From: Sorangium aterium
Lineage (GTDB): Bacteria; Myxococcota_A; Polyangia; Polyangiales; Polyangiaceae
Assembly: GCF_028368935.1 (NCBI RefSeq)
Contig: NZ_JAQNDK010000005.1
Location: forward strand, 558,001 to 622,000
DNA: 64,000 nt
Direction: 5' to 3'
Shown: piece by piece, positions 43,804-52,678 of the stretch
Layout of the letters: each line of letters starts with the position of its first letter
Position numbering within the stretch: position 1 is the stretch's first letter
Translations under genes and position numbers: made by a program
Notes under the pieces: model-generated
Seen by the model: the letters and a program-made list of their open reading frames with translations, nothing else
Databases searched by the model: none
Told to the model about the DNA's origin: nothing

Positions 43804-43908
43804 GAGGAGCGGCTGCCGGCGTGGGAGGATCGGGCGCGGGAGCGGGAGGATCGGCTGCCGGAGTGGGAGGATCGGGCGCCGGAGCGGGAGGATCGGCTGC
43901 CGGAGCGA
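43804..43908. repeat. Five 21-bp tandem repeats at the island edge
   Basis: Units starting GAGGATCGG (first unit GAGGAGCGG) begin at 43804, 43825, 43846, 43867 and 43888 and alternate between two slightly different forms, so the real period is 42 bp. Both strands are open across the array (acidic/basic or Pro/Leu peptides), but neither product looks like a protein. The rest of 43574-44170 shows no convincing gene. The repeats sit at the transition to lower-GC DNA. Confidence 0.85.
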
Positions 43909-44170
43909 GAGAACGGCGCCCGTAGGAGGACTTATGCTTTCGGGCTCAGCTGCCGAGCTTGTCGAGACGGCTGCCTGCACCGGCCCGCAACAGCATGGAC
44001 GCGCTCTGGTCCGAGGCGATTGATGCCGGTCCCCGTCAGGATCCCATGATGACGTTGCCTGGGAAGCGGTATACTGTGCGGCGACAATGCGGCATTATCG
44101 AAAGGATCAGGCGGGAAACGACGATCTCGTCAGCTTTGCCGGCTTCACGCCCCCGAGAGGATGACCCACC

Positions 44171-45214
44171 GTGGAAACATCGTTTGCTCCCTCCAAGATC
44201 CAAACGAAACAAATTAAACACCCCCGGGCCTGGGATGGAAAGAGCCTGACCAAGGACGATGTTGCCTTCGATCTCGGGCCCAGACACCTGGAGGCCTTCG
44301 ACCGCGTGATCCGGGAAGCCCGGAGACGCAGCGTCACGCTCGAGAACGCTTCCAACGAGGATTTTCAGCTCGAGGACATCCAGGGCGATGTGCAGCTCAT
44401 CGCCGACAGGATCCTGAATGGCCGCGGCGTGGTCATCGTCCGCGGATGGCCGATGGACCGCTGTACGGAAGCGGAGATCGCTCTCCTTTACTGGGCATTG
44501 GGCAAGCAATGGGGAGAGCCCATCGTTCAAAGCTGGAAAGGGGATCGTCTCGGCTATGTGACCGATGTTCCCCAGCTGGTACCGGGGACGCGGGGCAAAG
44601 GTTTCACCTCCGAGAACGCGCTGACGCTCCATACAGATTACGGTGGCATCATGGGGCTGATGGCCATCCGGCGGGCCAAATCGGGGGGATTGAGCGGCCT
44701 GGCCAGCGGAATAGAGATTCATAACCGCATCGCCGCCACGCATCCGGAATATCTGGCGCCGCTGTACGAGGGCTACTATATTTACTGGACGGGCAACGAG
44801 AAAAAGGGTGAGCGTCCAATCAACCTCGACTACCGCGTGCCCCTTTTCAGCGAGCTCGACGGGCAGGTCAGCGTTTCTTTCATGAACAGAAGGGTCGTCG
44901 AGCAGGCAGCCGCGGAGCGAAAAGAGCCGCTCACGGAGCTGCAGCGCGAGGCGCTCGAATACTTTCATGCCGTCGGGGATGAACTGAAATTCACCTTCAT
45001 GCTGGAAGCGGGCGAGGCGTTGTTCGTCAACAACTACGCCATTCTGCACGACCGCGCTCCCTTCGAGGACTGGCCGGAACAGGAACGCCGCCGCTTTCTC
45101 CTGCGGCTGTGGCTGAGGACCTCCCAGGAAAAGCAGCCGGTCCATTCGAGCGTCCGTCGTTTTTACGACATAATGGCTGGAAATTTCTCCCCACCGCCGG
45201 CGAAATTGATTTAG
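44171..45214 (+). CDS. TauD/TfdA-family Fe(II)/2-oxoglutarate dioxygenase, copy 1
   Basis: This 347-residue enzyme has the HxD of the facial triad in LTLHTDYGG, the distal His probably in NYAILHDRAPFEDW and the 2-oxoglutarate-binding Arg in RRRFLLRLWLR. GRGVVIVRGWPMD is the usual N-terminal strand pair of the family. The family hydroxylates or desaturates small molecules. The start is GTG at 44171 after GAGAGG. It is paralogous to the next gene (46 bp downstream), with conserved blocks such as FDLGPRHL, HPEYLAPLY and WPEQERRR/WPEVERRR. The substrate is unknown. Context suggests tailoring of an amino-acid-derived product. Confidence 0.88.
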   Translation: METSFAPSKIQTKQIKHPRAWDGKSLTKDDVAFDLGPRHLEAFDRVIREARRRSVTLENASNEDFQLEDIQGDVQLIADRILNGRGVVIVRGWPMDRCTEAEIALLYWALGKQWGEPIVQSWKGDRLGYVTDVPQLVPGTRGKGFTSENALTLHTDYGGIMGLMAIRRAKSGGLSGLASGIEIHNRIAATHPEYLAPLYEGYYIYWTGNEKKGERPINLDYRVPLFSELDGQVSVSFMNRRVVEQAAAERKEPLTELQREALEYFHAVGDELKFTFMLEAGEALFVNNYAILHDRAPFEDWPEQERRRFLLRLWLRTSQEKQPVHSSVRRFYDIMAGNFSPPPAKLI

Positions 45215-45260
45215 TGGCAATTGGCCGTCTTGCCCTGCAACCTTCACGCGGGAAAGCGAC

Positions 45261-46283
45261 ATGTCCAACAGCCTTGCAAGGTACACTGGCCATCCCGGGG
45301 CCTGGAGAGCCTCGGACCTGACGAAAGAAAAAATCTCCTTCGATCTCGGGCCCCGGCACCTGAAGGCGTTCGAAAAGATCATGGAGGAGGCGCGGAAACG
45401 CAACCTCACGCTCCGGACCGCTTCCGAGAGCGATTTTCCTCTCGTCGAGATTCACGACGATATCCGCCGGATCGCCGACGAAGTTCTCCACAGGCGCGGC
45501 GTCATCATCATCCGCGGCTGGCCGGTCGAGACCTATACGCCGGAGGAAATGGGATTGTTGTTCTGGGCCGTGGGCAAGCAGCTCGGAGTGCCGGTCGAGC
45601 AGAGCCATCACGGCGACCGGCTGAACCAGGTCATCGATCGCGGGGGCGGGCGGGCCTACAACTCCAATATTCCCCTGGACATGCACAGCGACTTCGGCGC
45701 GCTGGTCGGGCTTCTGGCGATCCGCAAGGCCAAGCTGGGCGGCCACAGCGGAATAGCGAGCGCCCTCGCCATTCATGACAAGATCGTCGAGACCCATCCC
45801 GAATATCTCGCCCCGCTCTATGCCGGTTACTACGTCCATTGGCAGGGAGAGGAGGCGAAGGGGGAGCGGTCGCTGATAACCGATTACCGTGTTCCGGTCT
45901 TCAGCGAAGTCGAGGGCCAGCTCAGCGTCTTCATGGTCAAGCCGTTCGTTGAGCAGGCCGCGAGGAACAAGGAAATGACCCACCTTCAGCGGGACGCGCT
46001 CGACTATTTCCAGCAAGTCGCCGACAGCGACGAGTTCGCCTACAAGTTCATGCTGGAACCAGGAGAAGCATCGTTGATGAGCAACTACACGGTCCTTCAT
46101 TCGCGCTCCACCTTCGAGGATTGGCCCGAAGTCGAGCGGCGCCGGCTCCTCCTGCGGCTCTGGCTCAAGCTGCATCCCGGGGACCGCCGTCCCCTCCATC
46201 CCGATTTGCAACGCTTGCAGACCCATGACGGGTTCTACGTGTCGGCCAAGAACGGCGAAGCGCCGCAGGCACCGGCCGCGTGA
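45261..46283 (+). CDS. TauD/TfdA-family Fe(II)/2-oxoglutarate dioxygenase, copy 2
   Basis: This is a 340-residue paralogue of the preceding enzyme with all ligands kept: HxD in LDMHSDFGALVG, distal His in NYTVLHSRSTFEDW and Arg in RRRLLLRLWLK. The extended YYVHWQGEEAKGERSLITDYRVPVFSE block aligns with copy 1, so the pair arose by duplication. Both keeping their catalytic residues argues for two distinct oxidations rather than decay. The ATG at 45261 follows GGGAAAGCGAC. The gene ends 25 bp before the fusion gene, consistent with a three-gene operon. Confidence 0.88.
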   Translation: MSNSLARYTGHPGAWRASDLTKEKISFDLGPRHLKAFEKIMEEARKRNLTLRTASESDFPLVEIHDDIRRIADEVLHRRGVIIIRGWPVETYTPEEMGLLFWAVGKQLGVPVEQSHHGDRLNQVIDRGGGRAYNSNIPLDMHSDFGALVGLLAIRKAKLGGHSGIASALAIHDKIVETHPEYLAPLYAGYYVHWQGEEAKGERSLITDYRVPVFSEVEGQLSVFMVKPFVEQAARNKEMTHLQRDALDYFQQVADSDEFAYKFMLEPGEASLMSNYTVLHSRSTFEDWPEVERRRLLLRLWLKLHPGDRRPLHPDLQRLQTHDGFYVSAKNGEAPQAPAA

Positions 46284-46308
46284 CGGAACCTCTACCTGGA
46301 AGGCGTCG

Positions 46309-48438
46309 ATGATCGACCTGGCAATCGTCGGACTTGGGCGGTGGGGCACCTTCCTCGTGGATGCCGTGCAGGGCGTCAGCCCCAAGGTCCGTTTTGCCGC
46401 CGCGGTCAGCCGTACTCCCGGACGCATCGAACAGGCGGCCGCCTCGCGGGGAATCAAGGTCCTCGCCTCGCTGGAAGAAGCGCTGGCCCAACCGACGATC
46501 GCGGGCATCGTACTCGCCACACCCCATTCCCTCCATGCCGCGCAGATCGAGGCCTGCGTCCGCGCGGGGCGCCCCGTTTTCGTCGAAAAGCCGTTCACGC
46601 TCACCTCCTCCAGCGCGGTGCAGGTCTCCGCTGCCGCATCGGCGGCGGGAGTCGTGGTGGCCGCGGGGTTCAACCGTCGGTTCCTTCCCGCGATGCGCAA
46701 ACTGAAGAGCGTCGTCGGGGAGGGCCGCCTGGGCACCCTTCGTCACATCGAATGCAACTTCACCGCGAACCTCATCGGGCGATTTTCCCCCGGGCAATGG
46801 CGATTGACAGCGGAGGAGAATCCGGCGGGCGGCTTCGCCGGGGGTGGCATTCATATGATCGACGCCATTATCCATCTCGGCGGACCCGTCGCCGGCGTGT
46901 TCGCGGCGGGCTCCTCGCGCATTCCGGCCCTGGAGCCTCTTGAGGACACCGTCTCCGCCCGCCTCACCCTGGCCTCCGGAGCCACGGCCTCGGTGACGAC
47001 GATGATGGCCACGGCGCCGACATTTCGCCTTCAGGTATTCGGGACCCAGGGTTCCGCGGAGATCCGTCGCCCGGACACGCTCGAGATCGTCGACCTTACA
47101 GGCAAAGGCGGTCCCCTTTCCTTTGAGGCTGTTTCCACGGAGCGCGCCGAGATCGAGGCTTTTGCCGATGCCATCTCCGGAGAGGCCCCGTATCCCATTC
47201 CCATGGACGAGGTGCTCAACGGCGTGGCGGCTTTCGAAGCCATTGGCCGATCCCTCTCCACGGGCGGCCCTGTTTCCATTGCTGAGGGTGGATGCCTTGA
47301 AATTGGAGTGAAGCGCCGACACGACCACTACATGCTCACGCCGGGGCCCCTTACGGTCCCGACGGAGATCCGTAAGACGATGCTGCTCGACCGGAACCCC
47401 TACGCGGGCGACTTCGTCGACATGACCGCTGCGATCCGCCGCTATCTGCTCGAGATCGCCAACGGCCCGGAGACGCATGCCTGCGTTCCCCTGCAAGGCA
47501 GCGCCAGCTACGCCATCGAAGCGGCCATGCAGACCCTGGTGCCGCGTACCGGCACGATCCTGATCGTGCAGAATGGCTTCTACGGAAGCCGGCTCAGGGA
47601 AATCGCCGAGGGCATTCGCCTCAAGGTCACGACCCTCGACCTTCCGATGCTGCCGCTACCAACGCGCGAGGATCTCGAAAGAGCCCTCGACGCCGACCCC
47701 TCCATCACGCACATCGCCATGTGCCACGCGGAGACCGGCACCGGCGTGCTCAATCCGGTCGAGATGGTAGCGGAAGTGGCCCGGTGCAGGGGCAAGCGCC
47801 TCATCATCGATGCCGTCGCTTCCTTCGGCGGCTTTCCCATCGACGTGGCCACGCTCGATCTCGAGGCGCTCATCATCTCTCCCAACAAATGCCTGGAAAG
47901 CGTCCCGGGCATCGGCCTCGTCCTCGTCCACAAAGGCTCCCTGGCCGCCTCGGCGGGCAGGTCCATGTCGCCTTCGCTCGATCTCCATGCCCAATGGAGC
48001 ACGATGGAAAAGAGCGGCACCTGGCGCTGGACGCCGCCAACCCACGTCGTCGCGGGCCTGGCCAGGGCCTGCGAACGACACCGGCGGGAAGGCGGCGTGG
48101 CCGCCCGCGGGGCACGTTACCGGCGCAATTGGCGCATCCTGATCGACGGCTTCCGCCAGTGGGGATTCCGGACCTTGATCCCCGACGAGGTGGCCATCCC
48201 CATCATCGCGACCTTCCATGTTCCCGAGCCGTTCGCGCATGACTTCCGGCCCTTGTACGAAGCGCTGGAGCGGCGCGGGATCACCATCTTCCCGGGACGG
48301 CTGACCGCCGCCGGGACGTTCCGCATCGGTGTCATGGGCGATCTGGTCGAATCGGACATCCGCATGATCATGAACGTCATCCGCGAAGTCCTCGGCGAAA
48401 TCGACTCGCGCTACAAGGACCTGCCGCGGATCAGCTAG
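46309..48438 (+). CDS. Fusion of Gfo/Idh/MocA oxidoreductase and PhnW-like class V aminotransferase
   Basis: This is a 709-residue bifunctional protein. Residues ~1-340 are a Gfo/Idh/MocA dehydrogenase: Rossmann motif AIVGLGRWGTF, VEKPFTLTS with the catalytic-type EKP, and GGGIHMIDAIIHLGGPV. Residues ~343-709 match 2-aminoethylphosphonate-pyruvate/serine-glyoxylate aminotransferases: LTPGPLTVPTEIRKTML, HAETGTGVLNPV, DAVASFGGFPID and the PLP lysine in SPNKCLESVPG. The join is short (about CLEIGVKRRHDHYM). A transaminase fused to an NAD(P)-dependent reductase suggests handling of a keto or imino intermediate. The ATG at 46309 follows GGAAGGCG. It converges with the ATP-grasp gene by an 8-bp overlap. 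Confidence 0.9.
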   Translation: MIDLAIVGLGRWGTFLVDAVQGVSPKVRFAAAVSRTPGRIEQAAASRGIKVLASLEEALAQPTIAGIVLATPHSLHAAQIEACVRAGRPVFVEKPFTLTSSSAVQVSAAASAAGVVVAAGFNRRFLPAMRKLKSVVGEGRLGTLRHIECNFTANLIGRFSPGQWRLTAEENPAGGFAGGGIHMIDAIIHLGGPVAGVFAAGSSRIPALEPLEDTVSARLTLASGATASVTTMMATAPTFRLQVFGTQGSAEIRRPDTLEIVDLTGKGGPLSFEAVSTERAEIEAFADAISGEAPYPIPMDEVLNGVAAFEAIGRSLSTGGPVSIAEGGCLEIGVKRRHDHYMLTPGPLTVPTEIRKTMLLDRNPYAGDFVDMTAAIRRYLLEIANGPETHACVPLQGSASYAIEAAMQTLVPRTGTILIVQNGFYGSRLREIAEGIRLKVTTLDLPMLPLPTREDLERALDADPSITHIAMCHAETGTGVLNPVEMVAEVARCRGKRLIIDAVASFGGFPIDVATLDLEALIISPNKCLESVPGIGLVLVHKGSLAASAGRSMSPSLDLHAQWSTMEKSGTWRWTPPTHVVAGLARACERHRREGGVAARGARYRRNWRILIDGFRQWGFRTLIPDEVAIPIIATFHVPEPFAHDFRPLYEALERRGITIFPGRLTAAGTFRIGVMGDLVESDIRMIMNVIREVLGEIDSRYKDLPRIS

Positions 48439-49303
48439 GACGTATCGCCGCCACGATGGCGTCCGCCAGCGCATTTGCCGACGCGGGGACCATGTCGAGA
48501 TAGAGCGCGGGATCGATGACCTCAATCTCCATCAGGACAAACTGGCCACCGCGCAGGATGCCGTCGATCCGCGCGTAAACGGGACGACCAGAAACATGCC
48601 GCAAGACCTCCTCCGCGGCCGCCACATGCTCCTTCTCGGGAACGACGAGCACCGGAGCAAGCGGGCGGTAGCGCCCGTTTACCCGAAAATCGTCGGGATT
48701 GGGACGCTTCCTCACGCCATGGGCGAAATGTCCGTCGATGAACACGAGCGACAGTTCGCCTTCGCGGATTTCCGGCATGAATTCCTGGAGCAAGAGATCG
48801 CTCCGGCCCGTCTCGGCGCGCAGGGCCTCGGCCTGCGCGGCCACCTGGTGGCGCTCAACGAGGGTCACGCCCACGCCGCTCTCCCCGATGCAAGGCTTCA
48901 AGACGAGCCGATCTCCAGGAATTTGGGACGCCGTGGTTTCTATCTCTGGATCTTGATCGACGATGCGCGTGACCGGGCAGGGTACTCCGTGGGCGATGAG
49001 GTCCAGCAAATACCGCTTGTTCGAGTTCCACAGTAGCACGTCGACTTCATTGATCACGGGAATGGCTTCGTCCCGCAATCCGTGGAGCCATCGGAAGAAT
49101 TTCTCACTCTGTTCCGTGTAGTCCCATACGGAGCGGACCACCACGCCCGCCGCATGGCCTTTTGCCTCCTCCTGCGGTTCGATCTGGTCCCAGGGACGCA
49201 AGACGGTCTCCACGCCCCGATGTTCCAGGGCCTTCTTGAGGGCCAGATCGCAGCCGATTGCCTCGGGAGGGATCTTTGCGCAGGTCGCCAGTAGCAGCTT
49301 CAC
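48431..49303 (-). CDS. ATP-grasp ligase
   Basis: This is a 290-residue enzyme of the RimK/glutathione-synthetase-like ATP-grasp group. Visible blocks are the central SNKRYLLDLIAHGVPCPVTRIV, RLVLKPCIGESGVGVTLV with a glycine-rich loop, LLLQEFMPEIREGELSLVFIDGHFAHGVRK, DFRVNGRYRPLAP and the metal-binding VLMEIEVIDPALYLD. Such enzymes activate a carboxylate with ATP and couple it to an amine or thiol. The start is a GTG overlapping the stop of the NAS-like gene (GTGA), so the two are translationally coupled. The probable role is amide formation on the NAS-like product, by context. Confidence 0.88.
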   Translation of the reverse strand: MKLLLATCAKIPPEAIGCDLALKKALEHRGVETVLRPWDQIEPQEEAKGHAAGVVVRSVWDYTEQSEKFFRWLHGLRDEAIPVINEVDVLLWNSNKRYLLDLIAHGVPCPVTRIVDQDPEIETTASQIPGDRLVLKPCIGESGVGVTLVERHQVAAQAEALRAETGRSDLLLQEFMPEIREGELSLVFIDGHFAHGVRKRPNPDDFRVNGRYRPLAPVLVVPEKEHVAAAEEVLRHVSGRPVYARIDGILRGGQFVLMEIEVIDPALYLDMVPASANALADAIVAAIRPS

Positions 49304-50163
49304 GGCACACCCTGCTTCTGGTCGACGGCGGCAACCACGCCCGGCTCGCTTCCATCGTGTCGCTCGAGAAGCACGGCGTCATAGACCGCGCCGGTATAGA
49401 TGAGCGGGGTGACGTGCCAGGACCCGGAGAACTCCTTGTCGAACGGATAGTTGCAGAGCGATTTGATGCCGTTGCCGTAGCGAAGGATGATCTTCGCCTG
49501 CCCGTGCATCTGGCTGCCCAGTTGCCGAAGAACGGCGGCCTTCTCCTTGACCAGTGAGGCGATGATGAAATGGCTCGCCTGTCTGACCCAAGGGATCGAT
49601 TCGAGCGGACGGCAGCTACACCGGATCCGCTCCGCCAGCCCCTGATGCATGACAAGCTTTTCCGCGAGACGGGTCGCTTCAGGATCGATATCGTGACACA
49701 GCAACTCCGCCTCACTCTCCCGGGCGAAGAGCAGCGCCGTGACGGGCAGCGCCCCGGCCCCTATGAAAACAATCCTCGATTTCGGGCCTATCCCGGAGGC
49801 CGCCAATTCCGCCCGGAACGACCTCCGAAACTCCGTGTAAGTCGCGTCCAGATAGGCTTCCAGAGGCAAGGTTCCCTCTGCCGGTCGCTGGCAAAGGTGG
49901 CGGGAATGGTTCTTTTCCAGGTCGCAGAGAGCGCGATCCAGGACATCGCGAAGCATCGTGGCCTCGTGAAGAAGCTCGAGATCGCCTTCCCAGCGCCGCC
50001 AGCACGAGGCGTTCTCCGCGTTCATGACGAACTGGCGAACGGAGCCCAGCTTCTTTTCCAAGGGATCGAAATTGCCGCAACGGTCGGCCTCCTGGCGAAG
50101 CTCTTCAAGCTCTGAGCTCAGGGCACGTAATTCAGCCAAGAAAAGATGCTTGTTTGATTGCAT
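49300..50163 (-). CDS. Nicotianamine synthase-like enzyme
   Basis: The protein has ~287 residues. The C-terminal Rossmann domain has the nicotianamine-synthase pattern: RIVFIGAGALPVTALLFA, CHDIDPEATRLAEKLV, a variant of the FLAALVG strand (HFIIASLVKEKAAVLRQLG) and KIILRYGNGIKSLCNYPF. The N-terminal ~110 residues are helical, as in NAS and in CntL-type enzymes of staphylopine synthesis. The family transfers aminocarboxypropyl groups from S-adenosylmethionine to amines. The start at 50163 is chosen over TTG/ATG codons up to 50217, which lack a ribosome site. No opine dehydrogenase of the CntM type or exporter is adjacent. Confidence 0.82.
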   Translation of the reverse strand: MQSNKHLFLAELRALSSELEELRQEADRCGNFDPLEKKLGSVRQFVMNAENASCWRRWEGDLELLHEATMLRDVLDRALCDLEKNHSRHLCQRPAEGTLPLEAYLDATYTEFRRSFRAELAASGIGPKSRIVFIGAGALPVTALLFARESEAELLCHDIDPEATRLAEKLVMHQGLAERIRCSCRPLESIPWVRQASHFIIASLVKEKAAVLRQLGSQMHGQAKIILRYGNGIKSLCNYPFDKEFSGSWHVTPLIYTGAVYDAVLLERHDGSEPGVVAAVDQKQGVP

Positions 50164-50876
50164 GAGCCTTCTCGCCTGAAACCGTGCTGGGGAGATGTGT
50201 CGGAGGTTGGGCATCAACGATGTGGTCTACGACCGGGGTCGCTTCGGCGCCCATGGGCGTTGACCGTGGGTGTCCGGAGTAGCTTTGGGGGCGGCGCTTC
50301 TGGAGCGAGAGCGTTTTGCTCATTTCGCTCGGCGCAGCTTGGGTCGAGGCGGCGGCAGCGGTGAGGGGACATCGCCCCCTGCATAACGTGCACGGTGCGT
50401 TCGGTCATGCTCCTGCTGCAGGTGGAACGCCCAGCAGGCTTCGAAGTCGCCGCTCGAGCGCAGCGAGTGGAGGCGCAGCGCCGGCGCGGCGCGCGCCCTC
50501 CGGTCCGGGGAGGTGATCACGCTTACGGATGGCTCGGCCGGGGAGCCCAGGTCGCGCCCCCGCCGCTGGACCCCTGTCTCTGTCGAGGAGACACCTGGTC
50601 CTGCCGGGGCGACAGCTCGCTCGAGGCGACGGGCTCGCGAGGGGGCCGGAAGAAGCGTTCCTCCCGCTCATGCGCGTCGACGATCCGCGGGGGCGAGCGC
50701 CGCCCCGACCCGGCACGTGCGTTGCTGAAGGCTGGAGAGCTGAAGAACGAAGCGTCGCTGACGAGGCCCGCTGAACGCCCTCTGACGACGGAGGGCGGGA
50801 GCGCGCGCCAGCGCAAGCGATGCATGTCCCCTTCGCGCGTCACTGCGGCGGGCGAAGCGAAAAGGAGGGTAGCGGA
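50164..50876. other. Divergent intergenic region, no gene seen
   Basis: This ~710-bp region lies between the divergently transcribed NAS-like and protease genes. GC rises back to the genomic level within it, so the right edge of the acquired segment is here. Short frames on both strands have no ribosome site or recognisable product. Promoters for both flanking genes must be here, but no clear -35/-10 pair or palindrome stood out. Confidence 0.5.
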
Positions 50877-52640
50877 ATGAGGATTGAACCGATGACTCAA
50901 AAGCATGTTCGCCGACGGCGCTGGCTGTGTCCCTTGCTGGCGCTGCCGCTGGCCGCCTGCGCGGCCGACGCCAGCGAGGCGGGCGACTTCGAGGAGACGG
51001 CCCAGGTCGCATCGCCGATCGTCGACCCGACGCCGGCGGGGCCCAGCGATCTGCTCGCGATGGTGAAGGTGTCGACCTCGCACGGGAGCTGCTCGGGCAT
51101 GGTCATCGCTGCGGACACGGTCCTCACCGCCGCGCACTGCTTCTGCGAGGATGGCTACGTCGGCGACAATGCCTGCTCCACGGACGCGACGGTGACCTTT
51201 CGCCCCGATCCGGCGACGCCGGGCGCGCGCCCACGCGTGCTGAGCGGCGTGGCCAGGATCCAGCCGGACTACAACCCGTCCTGGACCGAGAGGCAGATCG
51301 AGCATGACGTCGCGGTCATCAAGCTGAATGGCGTCGCGCCGGCGCACGTGAAGCCCTTCGTCGTGGCCAACGATTACCCCGGCGAGGGATCGCGCGTCAC
51401 GATCGCCGGCTTCGGGCGCACGGGCGCCGACTGCAGCACCCCCTTCGGCACGCTGAACTTCGACGCCGCCGTGGTCGGCGGGTACGAGGATGGCCACGAC
51501 ATCCTGCGCTTCAACGACCAGGTCTTTTGCAGCGGTGACTCGGGCGGGGCCGTCTTGAACGTCGAGGCGAGCCGGCTCTACGCCGTCCACTCGATGCACA
51601 CGTGGACGGTGACCCACGGCTGGGTCAGCAAAGGGGTCACGACGGGCTCCGAGTTCGACTGGATCAAGTCGCATATGTGCCCGTCGTCACGCTCGAACCA
51701 GTGCAGCGGCCACGGCGACACGTGCGACTGCTCGGCCAGCACCAACTTGCTGTGGCGGCACACCAACGGCCAGGTCGCCATCTGGTTCATGGACGGCGGC
51801 GACATCGTCGGCGAGGCCTACCCCGGCGGCCAGGATCCGAGCCTCTCCTGGAAGATCCAGGGCTCCGGAGACTTCGACGGCGACGGCCAGAGCGACGTGC
51901 TCTGGCGGCACACGAGCGGCCAGGTCGCCATCTGGTTCATGGATGGCGGAGCCGTCGTCGGTCAGGCCTACCCCGGCGGCCAGGACCCGAGCCTCTTCTG
52001 GAAGGTGGCTGGCGTCGGTGATTTCGACGGCGATGGGCGCTCGGACGTCCTGTGGCGCGACGCCAACGGCCAGCTCGCCATCTGGTTCAAGGGCGACGCC
52101 GCCCAGGCCGCCTATCCCGGCTACAACAACCAGCCCGCGCCGGTCGACAACGCGTGGAAGGTGCAGGGCGTCGGCGACTTCGACGGCGATGCGCGCTCAG
52201 ACATCCTGTGGCGAAACACGAACGGTCAGGTCGCCCTCTGGTTCATGTCGGGCGGGACGCGGGTGGGCGAGGCCTACCCCGGCGGCCAGGACCCGAGCCT
52301 CTTCTGGAAGGTGCAGGCCATCGGCGACTTCGACGGCAACCTGCGCTCGGACATCCTGTGGCGGGACGAAAGTGGCCAGCTCGCCATCTGGTTCGGCGGC
52401 GAGCAGGGCTTCGACTCGCCCTCATACAACAACGCGCACGGGCCCGGCGACCTCGCATGGCAGGTGCAGGGCGTCGGCGACTTCGATCACGATCGCCGCG
52501 ACGACATCGTCTGGCGGCACACGAACGGCCAGGTCGCCATCTGGCTGATGCACGGCGCGCACTTCGTCGGGGACCTGTACCCGCGCCAGGTCGACAGCGG
52601 CTGGGCGATCAAGGGCATGCTCCACGACGCCGGGCGGTGA
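50877..52640 (+). CDS. Secreted trypsin-like serine protease with six FG-GAP/VCBS-like repeats
   Basis: This is a 587-residue protein. A signal peptide with a possible lipobox (LLALPLAAC) precedes a chymotrypsin-fold protease (about 45-290). The triad is His in VLTAAHCFCED, Asp in EHDVAVIKLN and Ser in CSGDSGGAV. The Asp six residues before the Ser, predicted for trypsin specificity, is not obvious. Residues ~305-587 hold six repeats with GDFDGDGQSDVLWRH and GQVAIWFMDGG cores, calcium-binding propeller blades of the FG-GAP/VCBS type. AAGGAGGG lies 8 bases before the ATG at 50877. It is a typical predatory or degradative exoprotein, transcribed alone. Confidence 0.92.
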   Translation: MRIEPMTQKHVRRRRWLCPLLALPLAACAADASEAGDFEETAQVASPIVDPTPAGPSDLLAMVKVSTSHGSCSGMVIAADTVLTAAHCFCEDGYVGDNACSTDATVTFRPDPATPGARPRVLSGVARIQPDYNPSWTERQIEHDVAVIKLNGVAPAHVKPFVVANDYPGEGSRVTIAGFGRTGADCSTPFGTLNFDAAVVGGYEDGHDILRFNDQVFCSGDSGGAVLNVEASRLYAVHSMHTWTVTHGWVSKGVTTGSEFDWIKSHMCPSSRSNQCSGHGDTCDCSASTNLLWRHTNGQVAIWFMDGGDIVGEAYPGGQDPSLSWKIQGSGDFDGDGQSDVLWRHTSGQVAIWFMDGGAVVGQAYPGGQDPSLFWKVAGVGDFDGDGRSDVLWRDANGQLAIWFKGDAAQAAYPGYNNQPAPVDNAWKVQGVGDFDGDARSDILWRNTNGQVALWFMSGGTRVGEAYPGGQDPSLFWKVQAIGDFDGNLRSDILWRDESGQLAIWFGGEQGFDSPSYNNAHGPGDLAWQVQGVGDFDHDRRDDIVWRHTNGQVAIWLMHGAHFVGDLYPRQVDSGWAIKGMLHDAGR

Positions 52641-52678
52641 GCTGTCGAGCAGGGGGCCTCGGCCGCCCGGGTCCCCTC

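Larger units (their letters stand above)
44171..50163. other. Lower-GC genomic island, candidate small-molecule biosynthesis locus
   Basis: The five genes here use A/T-ending codons far more often than the flanking genes, and overall GC looks roughly 10 points lower. That is most obvious around 44171-44400. Gene content is purely enzymatic: two Fe(II)/2OG dioxygenases, a MocA-PLP fusion, an ATP-grasp ligase and a nicotianamine-synthase-like enzyme. No integrase, transposase or tRNA attachment site is visible at either edge. Horizontal acquisition is inferred from composition. Confidence 0.6.

Noticed and set aside
43783-44049. Open frame over the 21-bp repeats encoding alternating Glu/Arg residues
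   Set aside because: The composition only reflects the repeat, the opposite strand is equally open, and there is no convincing ribosome site or conserved domain.
44171-50163. Island read as a complete staphylopine/pseudopaline-type metallophore cluster
   Set aside because: No opine dehydrogenase of the CntM type, no exporter and no receptor or ABC importer genes are present. Only the NAS-like step matches.
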